A stretch of 52,066 bases of DNA from Limimaricola cinnabarinus LL-001 (GCF_000466965.1 NZ_BATB01000017.1:1-52066), one strand, 5' to 3'; shown: positions 29,039-38,671, counted from the stretch's first letter. Notes: generated by a model from the letters alone, not told the origin. Numbers and translations are program-made.

Positions 29039-29593
29039 ATGACCCAGACCCGACGCAGCTTTCTTGCGACCGGCACCGCCGCCGGCCTCGTCACGCTCGC
29101 CGCTCCCGCCATCGCGGCCCAAGGCGCGGTGCAGCGCAACGTCTCGGCGCTTCAGAGGATCGACTGGCGCGATCATTTCGACGCGCTGGGCAGGGGTGTC
29201 ATCGTCGCCGACACCAAGGCCCGTGCCGTGCATTTCTGGGGCGGTGACGGAGAGACCTACCGGCTCTATCCTTCTTCGGTTCCCGTGAGCGAAGAACTCA
29301 CCCGGCTCGGCTATACCGAGGTAGTGCGCAAGGTGGAGGGCCCGACATGGACCCCGACGCCCTCGATGCGCGAGCGCGACCCTTCGCTTCCGGCGGTGGT
29401 GCCCGCGGGCCCCGGCAACCCGCTGGGCACCCATGCGCTCTACCTGTCGTGGCAATATTATCGGATTCACGGCACCCATGACACGCGCAAGATCGGCCGA
29501 CCTTCCTCGGATGGCTGCATCGGTCTTTACAACGAACACATCGCCAAGCTCTTCGCGCTGGTCGAGACCGGCACGCAGGTGCGGCTGATCTGA
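29039..29593 (+). CDS. L,D-transpeptidase family protein (Tat-exported)
   Basis: 184 residues with a Tat-like signal (TRRSFL, 4-9; hydrophobic to about 27). The YkuD catalytic region has IHGTHD (His144) and SSDGCI (Cys160). Such enzymes make 3-3 peptidoglycan cross-links or attach lipoproteins to the wall in the periplasm. The residue after CI is Gly where the family usually has Arg (SxGCIR), which may alter activity. A GC-rich hairpin follows at 29604-29629. Confidence 0.82.
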   Translation: MTQTRRSFLATGTAAGLVTLAAPAIAAQGAVQRNVSALQRIDWRDHFDALGRGVIVADTKARAVHFWGGDGETYRLYPSSVPVSEELTRLGYTEVVRKVEGPTWTPTPSMRERDPSLPAVVPAGPGNPLGTHALYLSWQYYRIHGTHDTRKIGRPSSDGCIGLYNEHIAKLFALVETGTQVRLI

Positions 29594-29603
29594 GCCGATG
29601 CGA

Positions 29604-29629
29604 CGGAAGGGGACTGCGCTCCCCTTCCG
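29604..29629 (+). terminator. Terminator hairpin after the L,D-transpeptidase gene
   Basis: CGGAAGGGGA (29604-29613) pairs perfectly with TCCCCTTCCG (29620-29629) around a 6-base loop, 11 bases after the stop codon. No T run follows. Confidence 0.6.
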
Positions 29630-29731
29630 CCCCTGTCCGGGACGCAAGCGCCGAGGCGGCCCGTTTCCGCCCCGGTGCCCTGTCGCCTTGAGAAAACGGT
29701 GATGGGAGCCGTGCTGTAGCCTAGCCGGAGT

Positions 29732-29756
29732 GGGCAGGGCGCGTAGCGCCCCGCCC
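29732..29756 (-). terminator. Terminator hairpin after trpS
   Basis: GGGCAGGGCGC (29732-29742) pairs with GCGCCCCGCCC (29746-29756) with one mismatch and a 3-base loop. It lies just after the trpS stop codon on the minus strand. Only a weak T content follows. Confidence 0.5.
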
Positions 29757-29761
29757 GTGGC

Positions 29762-30778
29762 TCAGCGGACGAGGCCCATGATCTCGGAGGTCTTGGCGAC
29801 GATCGGATCGGCGATGGCGCGGGCGCGATCGGCGCCGCGGGCCATGATCCGGTCGATCTCGGCCGGGTCGTCCATTAGCCGCGCCATCTCCGACGAGATC
29901 GGGGCGAGCTTCTCGACTGCCAGATCGGCGAGGGCGGGTTTGAACTGGCCCCAGCCCGCGCCGCCATGCTCGGCGATCACCGCTTCGGCCGTCACCCCCG
30001 ACAGGCCCGCGTAGATATCCACGAGGTTCTTGGCCTCGGCGCGATCCTTCAACTCGTCGAGATTGTCGGGCAGGGGCGCGGGGTCGGTGCGGGCCTTCTT
30101 GAACTTCTTGGCGATGGTGTCGGCGTCATCGGTCATGTTGATCCGCTCCATGTCGCTCTCGCCCGACTTCGACATCTTCTTGGTGCCGTCGCGCAGGTTC
30201 ATCACCCGCATCGCCGGCCCCTCGATCACCGGAGTGGTGAGCGGGAAGAAGTCGGTCTTGTAGTCGTGGTTGAACTTGGCCGCGATGTCGCGGGTCAGCT
30301 CGACATGCTGCTTCTGGTCGTCGCCCACCGGCACGTGGGTGGCGTGATAGGCGAGGATGTCGGCGGCCATCAGCGACGGATAGGCATAAAGCCCGAGGCT
30401 CTGCTTCTCGGCGTTCTTGCCCGCCTTTTCCTTGAACTGGGTCATCCGGTTCATCCAGCCCATCCGCGCGACGCAGTTGAACAGCCAGCCCAGTTCGGCA
30501 TGGGCCGAGACGCGGGACTGGTTGAACAGGATGGATTTCTCCGAATCGATCCCCGAGGCGAGGTAGCCCGCCGCCACTTCGCGGGTGGCACGGCGCAGCT
30601 CCTCCGGCTCCTGCCAGACGGTGATGGCATGCAGGTCCACGACGCAGAAAATCGTCTCGAATTCACCGCCCTGCATCTCGACAAAGCGCTTGATCGCGCC
30701 GAGATAGTTGCCGAGCGTGAGGCCGCCCGAAGGCTTGATGCCCGAAAAGACGCGGGGGGCGAACTTGGTGTCGGTCAT
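29762..30778 (-). CDS. trpS: Tryptophanyl-tRNA synthetase
   Basis: 338 residues, the normal length for the bacterial class I enzyme that charges tRNA-Trp. The HIGH-type loop is [12 protein letters not shown] (16-27), the KMSKS loop is present exactly (201-205), and [11 protein letters not shown] forms the tryptophan/ATP pocket. It stands alone, with a hairpin downstream. Confidence 0.97.
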   Translation of the reverse strand: MTDTKFAPRVFSGIKPSGGLTLGNYLGAIKRFVEMQGGEFETIFCVVDLHAITVWQEPEELRRATREVAAGYLASGIDSEKSILFNQSRVSAHAELGWLFNCVARMGWMNRMTQFKEKAGKNAEKQSLGLYAYPSLMAADILAYHATHVPVGDDQKQHVELTRDIAAKFNHDYKTDFFPLTTPVIEGPAMRVMNLRDGTKKMSKSGESDMERINMTDDADTIAKKFKKARTDPAPLPDNLDELKDRAEAKNLVDIYAGLSGVTAEAVIAEHGGAGWGQFKPALADLAVEKLAPISSEMARLMDDPAEIDRIMARGADRARAIADPIVAKTSEIMGLVR

Positions 30779-30855
30779 GGCGCGTGTCCTGCTGGAAACC
30801 GGGTGGCATTCCGATTAGCCATGCCCCCTGTCGAGGTCAACCGAAGGGGACGAAC

Positions 30856-31569
30856 ATGCGACCGCAGGGATACTACCCGAGACCCGATCCGAACCACTCC
30901 CCGATCGAGGGCCCCTTCGGCACGCTGCCGCCGCTGATCGTGGTGCTGGCGCTGGTCATGGCTGGCATCGAGGCGGTGCTGTCGCTCGGGGCCACCGGGC
31001 TCGTTGGCGGGCCACAGGCCGTGGGCTGGCGCATCGGCGCGATCAAGGGCTACGGGTTTTCCGCCGCCGTGCTCGACCGGCTGGCGCTGCGCTGGGACTG
31101 GGGCCTCGCCTCGCGTTTGCTGAGCTACCCTTTCGTGCATCTCAGCCTGACCCACGCGCTCTTTGCGGTGGCGCTGCTTCTGGCGCTCGGCAAGTTCGTG
31201 GGCGAGGTGCTGCACCCGGTCGCGCTGGGCCTGCTGCTGGCGGCCACGACCATTACGGGGGCCATCGCCTTCGGGGTCTTCACCTCGACCAACTACCCGC
31301 TGGCCGGGGCCTACCCGGCGGTCTACGGGCTGATCGGCGGCTTCACCTATCTGATGTGGCTGCAACTCGGGCGCGCCGGGTCGAACCGGCTGGCGGCGTT
31401 CCGGCTGATCGGCGTGCTCCTGGCGCTGCAGCTGGTGTTCGGGCTGATGTTCGGCGCCGACCCCGCATGGGTGGCCGACGCCGCAGGCTTCGTGACGGGG
31501 CTGGTGTTGTCGCCGCTTTTGGCACCGGGCGGCGCGCGCGGGTTCCTCGCGCGGATGCGGACGCGTTAG
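30856..31569 (+). CDS. Rhomboid-fold membrane protein lacking the catalytic Ser and His
   Basis: 237 residues with six or so membrane helices. The rhomboid TM2 element YPFVHLSLTHALFAV (91-105) keeps its two histidines. The catalytic motif GxSG of TM4 reads GAYPAVYG (151-158), so Tyr replaces the serine nucleophile. The TM6 His motif AHxxG reads ADAAG (207-211), with Asp for His. It is therefore probably a pseudoprotease. The ATG at 30856 has GGGGA upstream. Its stop codon overlaps that of the opposing murJ. Confidence 0.8.
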   Translation: MRPQGYYPRPDPNHSPIEGPFGTLPPLIVVLALVMAGIEAVLSLGATGLVGGPQAVGWRIGAIKGYGFSAAVLDRLALRWDWGLASRLLSYPFVHLSLTHALFAVALLLALGKFVGEVLHPVALGLLLAATTITGAIAFGVFTSTNYPLAGAYPAVYGLIGGFTYLMWLQLGRAGSNRLAAFRLIGVLLALQLVFGLMFGADPAWVADAAGFVTGLVLSPLLAPGGARGFLARMRTR

Positions 31570-33152
31570 CGCCGCACCGCGCGGCGGAACTCGGCGAGGC
31601 GGAACGCCCCCAGAAGCTGGCCGAAGCCGAAATAGCCCAGCATCCCGATCGCCACGAGGACGGCCAGCGCGAGGTAGCGCACCGTCGGCGTGGCGAGGAA
31701 CGGGCCCAGGAGCGCCGCGCAGCCCAGGAGCAGCACCCCCATCAGCGCCGATGCGCCGCAGATCCGCCACAGCCGGTGACGGAAGCGGTCGTCCCATTGC
31801 GAGGCCACCCCCATCCCGCGCGAGCCGCGCCACAGCAGCCAGACCATGGCCCAGCCCGCCAGCGTCGTGCCGAGAGCGGCGGCGATGAAGCCGATCACCG
31901 GAGCGAGGCCCACGGCCACCACCACGTTCACCACCATCGCCACGAGCGCGTAGCGGAACGGGCTCTTGGTGTCCTCGCGCGCGAAGAACAGCGGTTGCAG
32001 CGATTTTTGCAGCACGAAGGCGGGCAGGCCCACGCCATAGACCGCGACGGTAAGCGCGGTCGCCATGGTGTCGTCGGTGGTGAAGGCGCCGCGCTCGAAC
32101 AGCACCGAGACCAGCGGGACGGGGATCACCACCAGCGCCACGGCAGCGGGGATGGTGAGCGCGAGGCTCATCTCGGCGGCGCGGTTGAAGGCGTCGCGGC
32201 CGCCGGTCTCGTCGCCCGCCCGCAGCCGGCGCGACAGATCGGGCAGCAACACCACGCCCACGGCGATACCGACCACGCCCAAGGGCAGCTGGTAAAGGCG
32301 GTCGGCATAGTTGAGCCAGGCAACCGCGCCTTCGAAGAAGCTGGCCACCTGCCGACCGACCAACAGGTTGATCTGCACCACACCGCCCGCCAGCGCCGCA
32401 GGGGCCGCGATGGCGGCAAGCTTCCACAGGTCGGGCGACATGCGCGGCCAGCCCCAGCGCAGGTGGAAGCCCGCGCGCTTGGCAGCCCACCACACGAGGA
32501 AGAGCTGCACCAGACCCGCGAAGGGCACCGACAGCGCCAGCGTGTCGCCCACCCGGAGCCCGAGCGCCCGGTCGATGCCGAGCCCGAGGCTCTCGGAGGG
32601 ATCGCGACCCAGCGCCGCGCCCACCAGTACCGCGAGGATGAACACGATGTTCAAGAGCACCGGCGCCGCGGCGGCGGCGACGAAGCGGCCGGTGGCGTTG
32701 AGCACGCCGGAGGCCAGCGCGGCGAGCGAGATGAACAGGATGTAGGGAAAGGCGAGGCGGCCGTATTCGACCGCAAGGTCGAACCGCTCGTCGCCCGCAA
32801 AGCCCGACGCCATGAGCAGCACCAGCCCCGGCATTGCCACCACGCCGATCACCGTGAACACGGTGAGGATGAAGGCCATGCCGACCCACGCCTCCTGCGC
32901 GAAGCCCGCCGCGTCCTCCTCGCCCTCGAGCTTTTTTGAGAACATCGGCACGAAGGCCATGTTGAATGCGCCCTCGGCGAAGAAGCGGCGGAACATGTTG
33001 GGCAGCGAGAAGGCGACGAGGAAGGCCTCGGCCACCGGGCCCGCGCCGAGATAGCCCGCGATCATGATGTCGCGCGCGAATCCGAAGACGCGGGACAGCA
33101 GGGTCCAGATGCCGACGGTGAGAAAGCCCTGCACCAAGCGGATGGGCTTCAA
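31566..33152 (-). CDS. murJ: Lipid II flippase MurJ
   Basis: 528 residues of the MurJ/MviN branch of the MOP exporter superfamily, with about 14 membrane helices. Recognisable segments include LSRVFGFARDIMIAGYLGAG at the N-terminus and RRFFAEGAFNMAFVPMFSK. It moves lipid II to the periplasmic face for peptidoglycan synthesis. The start overlaps the glnD stop by 4 bases (ATGA), and the order glnD-murJ is typical of Rhodobacterales. trpS lies on the same strand further downstream, beyond the intervening plus-strand rhomboid gene. Confidence 0.95.
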   Translation of the reverse strand: MKPIRLVQGFLTVGIWTLLSRVFGFARDIMIAGYLGAGPVAEAFLVAFSLPNMFRRFFAEGAFNMAFVPMFSKKLEGEEDAAGFAQEAWVGMAFILTVFTVIGVVAMPGLVLLMASGFAGDERFDLAVEYGRLAFPYILFISLAALASGVLNATGRFVAAAAAPVLLNIVFILAVLVGAALGRDPSESLGLGIDRALGLRVGDTLALSVPFAGLVQLFLVWWAAKRAGFHLRWGWPRMSPDLWKLAAIAAPAALAGGVVQINLLVGRQVASFFEGAVAWLNYADRLYQLPLGVVGIAVGVVLLPDLSRRLRAGDETGGRDAFNRAAEMSLALTIPAAVALVVIPVPLVSVLFERGAFTTDDTMATALTVAVYGVGLPAFVLQKSLQPLFFAREDTKSPFRYALVAMVVNVVVAVGLAPVIGFIAAALGTTLAGWAMVWLLWRGSRGMGVASQWDDRFRHRLWRICGASALMGVLLLGCAALLGPFLATPTVRYLALAVLVAIGMLGYFGFGQLLGAFRLAEFRRAVRR

Positions 33153-35968
33153 GACACGGCCCTCCGCGCGCCCGCTTCGATGGCCTCGCGCAGCCGTCGT
33201 TCGAGCGCGCGCTGCTTCGACTCAGAATGGTATTTCAATCCGAACATGTCCTTGACGTAGAAGGTATCGACCGCCTGCTCCCCATAGGTCGCGATGACGG
33301 CGGAGGAAATATAGACATTCGCGGCGGCCAGCGTCCGGGTCAGGTCATAGAGCAGGCCGGGCCGGTCACGGGTGTCGACCTCGATGATGGTGAAGATCTC
33401 CGAGCCGTCATTGTCGAAGGCGATCGAGGTGGGCACGCGGAAGGCGCGCTCGCGCTTGCGGATCTTGTCGCGGTCCTTGATCGCGTCGCGCGTCACGACC
33501 TCGCCGCGCAGCGTCTTGCCGATCATCTGCTCAAGCCGGGGCAGGCGGGCCTGCTCGTAGGGATGCCCCTCGGCGTCCTGTATCCAGAACACGGCCGTGC
33601 ACAGCCCGTCCTTGGCGGTATAGGTGCGCGCGTCGACGATATTGGCGCCCACAAGCGCCAGCGCGCCCGTGAGCCGCGAGAACAGCCCCGGATGGTCGGT
33701 GGTGGCAAAGCTCACCCGCGTGGCGTCGCGATCGGCATCGAGCATGAGGTCGGTGCGGATCTCGTTGGTGCCGAGCCCGCGCAGCAGATGCGCGAAGCGG
33801 ACATGCTCGTCGAGCGGCAGGCCTTGCCAGTAGGGGCCGTAATGACGGCTGGTCTCCGCGCGCAGCTCGGCCTGCGGCCAGTCCGACAGGGCCTCGCGCA
33901 GCGCTTTCTTGGCCTCGGTTTCGCGGGCGCCGCGGCTCAGATCCTCGAGCCCGGTGGCGAGCGCCTCCTCGGTGGCGGTGTAGAGGCTGCGCAGCAGCAT
34001 CGCCTTCCAGTTGTTCCACGTGCCGGGGCCGACGCCGCGGATGTCGCAGACGGTCAGCACGCACAAAAGGTCGAGCCGCTCCTTGGTTTTCACCGCGCGG
34101 GCGAAATCGCGCACCGTGCGCGGCTCGGAGATGTCGCGCTTCTGCGCCATGTCCGACATCAGAAGGTGATGGCGCACCAGCCATTCGACCGTCTCGCTTT
34201 CCTTGCGATTGAGCCCCAGCCTCGGCGCCACCCGCCGGACGATCTGTGCGCCGAGCACCGAATGGTCCTCGTCGCGGCCCTTGCCGATGTCGTGCAGCAG
34301 CAGCGCCACGTAGAGCACCTTGCGGTTCACCCCGGCTTTCAGGATCGAGGAGGCCACGGGGAGCTCCTCGACGAGCTCCTCGCGCTCGATCTGCGCCAAG
34401 GTCGAGATGCATTGGATCGTGTGCTCGTCGACCGTGTAGTGGTGATACATGTTGAACTGCATCATCGCGACGATCGGCGCGAATTCAGGCAGGAAGGCCG
34501 CGAGAAGGCCCAGCTCGTTCATCCGGCGCAGCGCCCGCTCCGGGTTGCCGCGCCGGATCATCAGGTCGAGGAAGATCCGGTTGGCCTCCCGGTCCTCGCG
34601 CAGCTTCGCGTCGATCAGATGCAGGTTGGCCGAGATCAGCCGCATCGCGTCGGGATGCAGCAGGTGGCCGGTGCGCAGGCTTTCGTCGAAGATCCGGAGC
34701 AGGTTCACCGGATCAGCAAGAAACGCCGTCTCGTCCGCCACGTCGAGCCGGTTGTGCACGATGCGGTAGGGCGGGCGAGCGCGCTTGCGCCGCGCCAGAA
34801 GCCGGGTCAGCATCGGCTCGGACTTCAGATGCGTGGCCTCCTGTGCGGTTAGGAAGATGCGGGTCAGCTCGCCCACGCGGGTGGCATGGCGAAAGTAGTC
34901 CTGCATGAAATGCTCGACCGCGCGGCGGCCACCGCCATCGACATAGCGCATCCGCTCGGCCACCTCGACCTGCATGTCGAAGGTGAGCTGGTCCATCGCC
35001 CGGTTGGTGACCAGATGCAGGTGGCAGCGCACCGCCCAGAGAAAATCCTCTGCGCGCACGAACTCGGCGTATTCCTCATCGGTGAAGACGCCTTGCCCCA
35101 CGAGCTCGGCCGCGTCCTGCACGCCGTAGACGTATTTGCCGATCCAGTAGAGCGATTGCAGGTCGCGCAAGCCGCCCTTGCCCTCCTTGACGTTGGGCTC
35201 GACCACATATCTCTGGCCGCCCTGCTTGAGGTGGCGCGTGTCGCGCTCGGCAAGCTTGGCGGTGATGAATTCGGGCGCGGTGGCGCGGAACAGCTCGGTC
35301 CAGAGCCGCTCGCGCAGGGAAGCGGCGAGCGCGGGATCGCCCGCGAGGCGGCGGCATTCGATGAGCGAGGTGCGGATCGTGAAATCCTCCTTCGCCAGCC
35401 GCAGGCAGTCCTTCACGGTGCGGCTCGCATGGCCGACCTTCAGCTTGAGATCCCACAGCATGTAGAGCATTGATTCGATGACGCTCTCGGCCCATGGGGT
35501 GATCTTCCACGGCGTCAGGAAAAGCAGGTCGACGTCCGAATGCGGCGCCATCTCGCCGCGCCCGTAGCCTCCGACGCCAAGGAGCGACAGCCGCTCGCCC
35601 TCGGTCGGGTTGTGGAGCGGGTGCAGCTCGCGCGCCACGTCGAAGCAGGCCGTAACGATGCGGTCGGTCAGCCAAGCATAGGCACGGGTCGCGGGGCGCG
35701 CGGCGAAGGGGCGCGTGGCAAAGGCCTTCGCGATCGCGTCGCGCCCCTCGCGGCGGGCTTCGGACAACACCATGACGGCCGCGCGGCGCATGGCCATGGG
35801 GTCATCCAGCCCGGCCATCGCCTCGCCGAGCATTCGCGACACCTTTTCGGGGTCGAATATGTCGCGCGCCGGAAGGATCAGATCCTCCGGCGCGTCGGTC
35901 GTGTCGGGCTTCGCGTAGGGCGGGGTCTTAGAGACCGGCGCCGCGGAAGCTTGTGGGAGCAGGGTCAA
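33149..35968 (-). CDS. glnD: PII uridylyltransferase/uridylyl-removing enzyme GlnD
   Basis: About 939 residues, the nitrogen sensor that uridylylates PII when glutamine is low and reverses this when it is high. Domains in order are: nucleotidyltransferase with GGYGRGEMAPHSDVD (133-147), a GlnE-like linker, an HD hydrolase with LLHDIGKGRDEDHS, and two C-terminal ACT glutamine-sensing domains (DHPGLFSRLTGALA and DRPGLLYDLTRTLA). No ATG fits. The TTG at 35968 is chosen because AGGTGG lies about 7 bases before it and the length matches the family. This start overlaps the end of the upstream LpoA-like gene by 41 bases. Confidence 0.93.
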   Translation of the reverse strand: MTLLPQASAAPVSKTPPYAKPDTTDAPEDLILPARDIFDPEKVSRMLGEAMAGLDDPMAMRRAAVMVLSEARREGRDAIAKAFATRPFAARPATRAYAWLTDRIVTACFDVARELHPLHNPTEGERLSLLGVGGYGRGEMAPHSDVDLLFLTPWKITPWAESVIESMLYMLWDLKLKVGHASRTVKDCLRLAKEDFTIRTSLIECRRLAGDPALAASLRERLWTELFRATAPEFITAKLAERDTRHLKQGGQRYVVEPNVKEGKGGLRDLQSLYWIGKYVYGVQDAAELVGQGVFTDEEYAEFVRAEDFLWAVRCHLHLVTNRAMDQLTFDMQVEVAERMRYVDGGGRRAVEHFMQDYFRHATRVGELTRIFLTAQEATHLKSEPMLTRLLARRKRARPPYRIVHNRLDVADETAFLADPVNLLRIFDESLRTGHLLHPDAMRLISANLHLIDAKLREDREANRIFLDLMIRRGNPERALRRMNELGLLAAFLPEFAPIVAMMQFNMYHHYTVDEHTIQCISTLAQIEREELVEELPVASSILKAGVNRKVLYVALLLHDIGKGRDEDHSVLGAQIVRRVAPRLGLNRKESETVEWLVRHHLLMSDMAQKRDISEPRTVRDFARAVKTKERLDLLCVLTVCDIRGVGPGTWNNWKAMLLRSLYTATEEALATGLEDLSRGARETEAKKALREALSDWPQAELRAETSRHYGPYWQGLPLDEHVRFAHLLRGLGTNEIRTDLMLDADRDATRVSFATTDHPGLFSRLTGALALVGANIVDARTYTAKDGLCTAVFWIQDAEGHPYEQARLPRLEQMIGKTLRGEVVTRDAIKDRDKIRKRERAFRVPTSIAFDNDGSEIFTIIEVDTRDRPGLLYDLTRTLAAANVYISSAVIATYGEQAVDTFYVKDMFGLKYHSESKQRALERRLREAIEAGARRAVS

Positions 35969-37118
35969 GGATAACCACCTGGTTGTTGCGGATCGTGGCG
36001 ACGGCAAGGCCACGCTGGTTGGTGCCGTTGGACAGCAGCCGGAAGATCCCCGAGGTGCCCTTGAAGCCCTGGCTGGTGACGAGGGCATTGCGGGTCAGCG
36101 CGTCGGCCCGGCCGGTGGCGGCCAGCGCACCGATGGCGGCGATGCCGTCATAGGCGAGACCAGCGAGAGGATGCGGCTGCGCGCCATAGGTCGACGAATA
36201 GCGCTGTTCGAAGGCGCGGGTGCGGGCGGTGTCGGGCACGGCGAAGAGACCGTTCTGCAGCCCCGGCAGCGTCAGCGCCTGCGGCGCCGCGTCCCATCGG
36301 GTGAGACCCAGCATCCGCGCCTGCTGCGGCGTGACGCCCGCCTTGTTGAGCGCGTTGGCGAGAATCGGCAGGTCGGCATTGACGCCGGCGGTGGTGAAGA
36401 CGCCGGTGGCACCGGTGCCGCGCACCGTCTCGGCAACGCGGGGGGCGGCGGATTGCACGCCGGCCTGGCTCAGCTCGTAGGCTTGGGTGCCCGCGACGGC
36501 GCCGCCGGAGCTTTTGACAGCGTTGACGATGCTGTCGCGGCCGATCACGCCCTGAAGGTCGTTGCCATAGGCGACGACATAGCGGTCGATGCCGTTGGCA
36601 CGGCCATATTGCACCAAACGCGTGGCGGCGCTGGAGAAGGTCGGCCCGAGGATGAAGACGTTGCCGCCTGCGATGGTCGGGTTGTTCGAGAAGGCCAGGA
36701 CGTTCACGCCCTGATCGGCCACCGCGACGCCTACCGCGTTGGCGGCCTCGGCATAGAGCGGCCCGAGGATGATCTGCGCGCCTTCGGCCACGGCGGTGGT
36801 CGCGGCCCGCGCGGCGCGGGCGGGGTCGCCGGCGGTCGGATAGACCTTCATGTCGATTTCGACATTGCCGAGATCGGCGATGGCGAGGCGGGCAGCGTTC
36901 TCGAGGTTGGAGGCGAGCAGCGCGTCGCTCTGCGAGGAGGAGCCCGCGGGCACCAGAAGCGCCACCTTCACCGGCGCGCCGGGGGTGACGCGCTGGGCGT
37001 CCGAAACGGGGCCGGTCGCCACGATCGGCTGACATGCGGCAAGCCAGAGGATGGAGAACAGGGCGAGAAGTCGGGCCGCGGCCTTGCGGGGCTGCGTCAA
37101 ACGGGCGAACATGGGCAT
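35928..37118 (-). CDS. Penicillin-binding protein activator (LpoA-like lipoprotein)
   Basis: 396 residues. A lipoprotein signal ends at LWLAAC (Cys29). The mature part has the type I periplasmic-binding fold: VKVALLVPAGSSSQSDALLASNLENAARLAI, a middle AQIILGPLYAEAA and AYDGIAAIGAL. It corresponds to the LpoA-like "penicillin-binding protein activator" group, outer-membrane lipoproteins thought to stimulate PBPs. The ATG at 37118 has GGAG about 8 bases upstream. It is divergent from rsmI, as in many proteobacteria. An amino-acid-binding role is the main alternative. Confidence 0.82.
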   Translation of the reverse strand: MPMFARLTQPRKAAARLLALFSILWLAACQPIVATGPVSDAQRVTPGAPVKVALLVPAGSSSQSDALLASNLENAARLAIADLGNVEIDMKVYPTAGDPARAARAATTAVAEGAQIILGPLYAEAANAVGVAVADQGVNVLAFSNNPTIAGGNVFILGPTFSSAATRLVQYGRANGIDRYVVAYGNDLQGVIGRDSIVNAVKSSGGAVAGTQAYELSQAGVQSAAPRVAETVRGTGATGVFTTAGVNADLPILANALNKAGVTPQQARMLGLTRWDAAPQALTLPGLQNGLFAVPDTARTRAFEQRYSSTYGAQPHPLAGLAYDGIAAIGALAATGRADALTRNALVTSQGFKGTSGIFRLLSNGTNQRGLAVATIRNNQVVILDPAPTSFRGAGL

Positions 37119-37185
37119 CACTTTCTCCGGCACAGGCGCGGGGCAGGTTCGCGACCAATCATAAACCGGGGCGGGCAAGGGTCCA

Positions 37186-38073
37186 GTGACGAATTTCGAA
37201 ACCAGGCCGGTTGCACCGGGGCTGCACTTCGTGGCGACCCCGATCGGGACCGCCCGCGATATCACGCTGCGTGCGCTCGACCTTCTCGCCAGTGCCGACG
37301 CGCTGGCGGCCGAGGACACGCGCACGCTTCGCAAGCTCATGGAAATCCACGGCGTTCCGCTCAATGGTCGGCCTCTACTCGCCTATCACGATCACTCCGG
37401 CGCGCAGGACCGGGCGCGCATCCTTGCGGTGCTCGAACGCGGCGGATCGGTCGCCTATGTTTCCGAGGCCGGTACGCCGCTTGTCGCCGATCCGGGCTAT
37501 GCGCTGGGCCGCGCCGCAATCGCGGGGGGGCACAAGGTGCTGGCCGCCCCCGGTGCCTCGGCCGTGCTGGCGGCGCTCGCCGTCTCGGGTCTGCCGAGCG
37601 ACCGCTTCGCCTTCGCGGGCTTCCTGCCGCCCGCCAAGACCCAACGCGAAACCGAAATCGCGTCGCTGAGATCACTGCCCTTCACGCTGGTGCTCTACGA
37701 AAGCCCTAAGCGCGTTCACGAATTGTTAGCCTCCTTGCGCGATGTTCTGGGTGGGGAACGACCCGTGGCGCTGTGCAGGGAACTGACCAAGCGGTTCGAG
37801 GAGGTGATCCGCGGCACCGCGGCAGAGGTCTGTGACGCGATCGAAGGGCGCACGCTCAAGGGCGAGGTGGTCGTTCTCGTGGGGCGGGCCGAGACCGAGG
37901 AGGTCACGGGTGCCGATCTGGAAACCGCCTTGCGCGAGGCGATGCGCAACATGCGTGTGAAAGACGCGGCAACTGTTGTGGCTGGCGCACTGGGCTTGCC
38001 GCGGCGCGAGGTCTATCAGGCGGCACTGGCGCTGGAAAAAGGGCCGGATGATGCAGATGGAGATGCGGTTTGA
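37186..38073 (+). CDS. rsmI: 16S rRNA 2'-O-ribose C1402 methyltransferase RsmI
   Basis: 295 residues of the tetrapyrrole-methylase fold: LHFVATPIGTARDITLRAL at the N-terminus, AEDTRTLRKL, SEAGTPLVADPGY and LYESPKRVHELL. It methylates the 2'-OH of C1402 in 16S rRNA. The start is the GTG at 37186; no earlier ATG fits. It is divergent from the LpoA-like gene across 67 bases and is followed by the YraN gene. Confidence 0.95.
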   Translation: MTNFETRPVAPGLHFVATPIGTARDITLRALDLLASADALAAEDTRTLRKLMEIHGVPLNGRPLLAYHDHSGAQDRARILAVLERGGSVAYVSEAGTPLVADPGYALGRAAIAGGHKVLAAPGASAVLAALAVSGLPSDRFAFAGFLPPAKTQRETEIASLRSLPFTLVLYESPKRVHELLASLRDVLGGERPVALCRELTKRFEEVIRGTAAEVCDAIEGRTLKGEVVVLVGRAETEEVTGADLETALREAMRNMRVKDAATVVAGALGLPRREVYQAALALEKGPDDADGDAV

Positions 38074-38254
38074 TGGCGGCCGACCGCTAACCGCGAAACC
38101 GACCTGCCGAATGGCAGCCAATCCGAAACCCCCATCACCAGTCGGTGAGGGGACGCTTCAGCCTGAGTTGGGCTTCGACGTCGATCCGCCGGATTCGCGG
38201 AGTTTCTCTGGCGGGGTACGCGGCACGGTGACGCTCCGAGGCGAGGAGCATGGA

Positions 38255-38671
38255 ATGCAAGTACGGCCAAGCACCACGTGCAAGACGCCCCCAAAGGCGA
38301 CGTCGCTTCGCGCCGAACGGGGCAGGCGCGGGTACCACACGGGCCTTGCCGCCGAAGACATCGTCGCACGCCATTATGCGCAGGACGGACATGTCATCGA
38401 GGCGCGGCGCTGGCGCGGCCCGGGCGGCGAGGTCGACATGATCATCCGCGAAGGCGCGCGGCTTGTCTTCGTCGAGGTCAAGGCGAGCCGCAGCTTTGAC
38501 GCCGCAATCGCCCATCTCACCCGTCGGCAGATGGATCGCATCTGCCGCTCCGCCGAAGCCTATTGTGGCGAGGCCCCCGACGGGCTGATGACCGAGATGC
38601 GCTTCGATCTGGCGCTGGTGGACGGGCGCGGTGCGGTGCGCGTCATCGAAAACGCCTTCGACGGCGGGTGA
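38255..38671 (+). CDS. YraN/UPF0102 family endonuclease-like protein
   Basis: About 138 residues. The UPF0102 core has GLAAEDIVARHY, RRWRGPGGEVDMIIREGARLVFVEVK (the E-V-D and E-V-K pattern of the restriction-endonuclease fold) and RRQMDRICRSAEAY. The enzymatic function is unproven; the family sits next to rsmI in many genomes, as here. The ATG at 38255 has AGGAG about 6 bases upstream. The 181 bases between it and rsmI hold no gene, although the frame stays open. Confidence 0.85.
   Translation: MQVRPSTTCKTPPKATSLRAERGRRGYHTGLAAEDIVARHYAQDGHVIEARRWRGPGGEVDMIIREGARLVFVEVKASRSFDAAIAHLTRRQMDRICRSAEAYCGEAPDGLMTEMRFDLALVDGRGAVRVIENAFDGG

Noticed and set aside
30775-32889. A 704-codon minus-strand frame overlapping murJ and the rhomboid gene
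   Set aside because: It is rich in Arg, Gly and Pro and lacks motifs, while murJ in another frame matches its family over the whole length.
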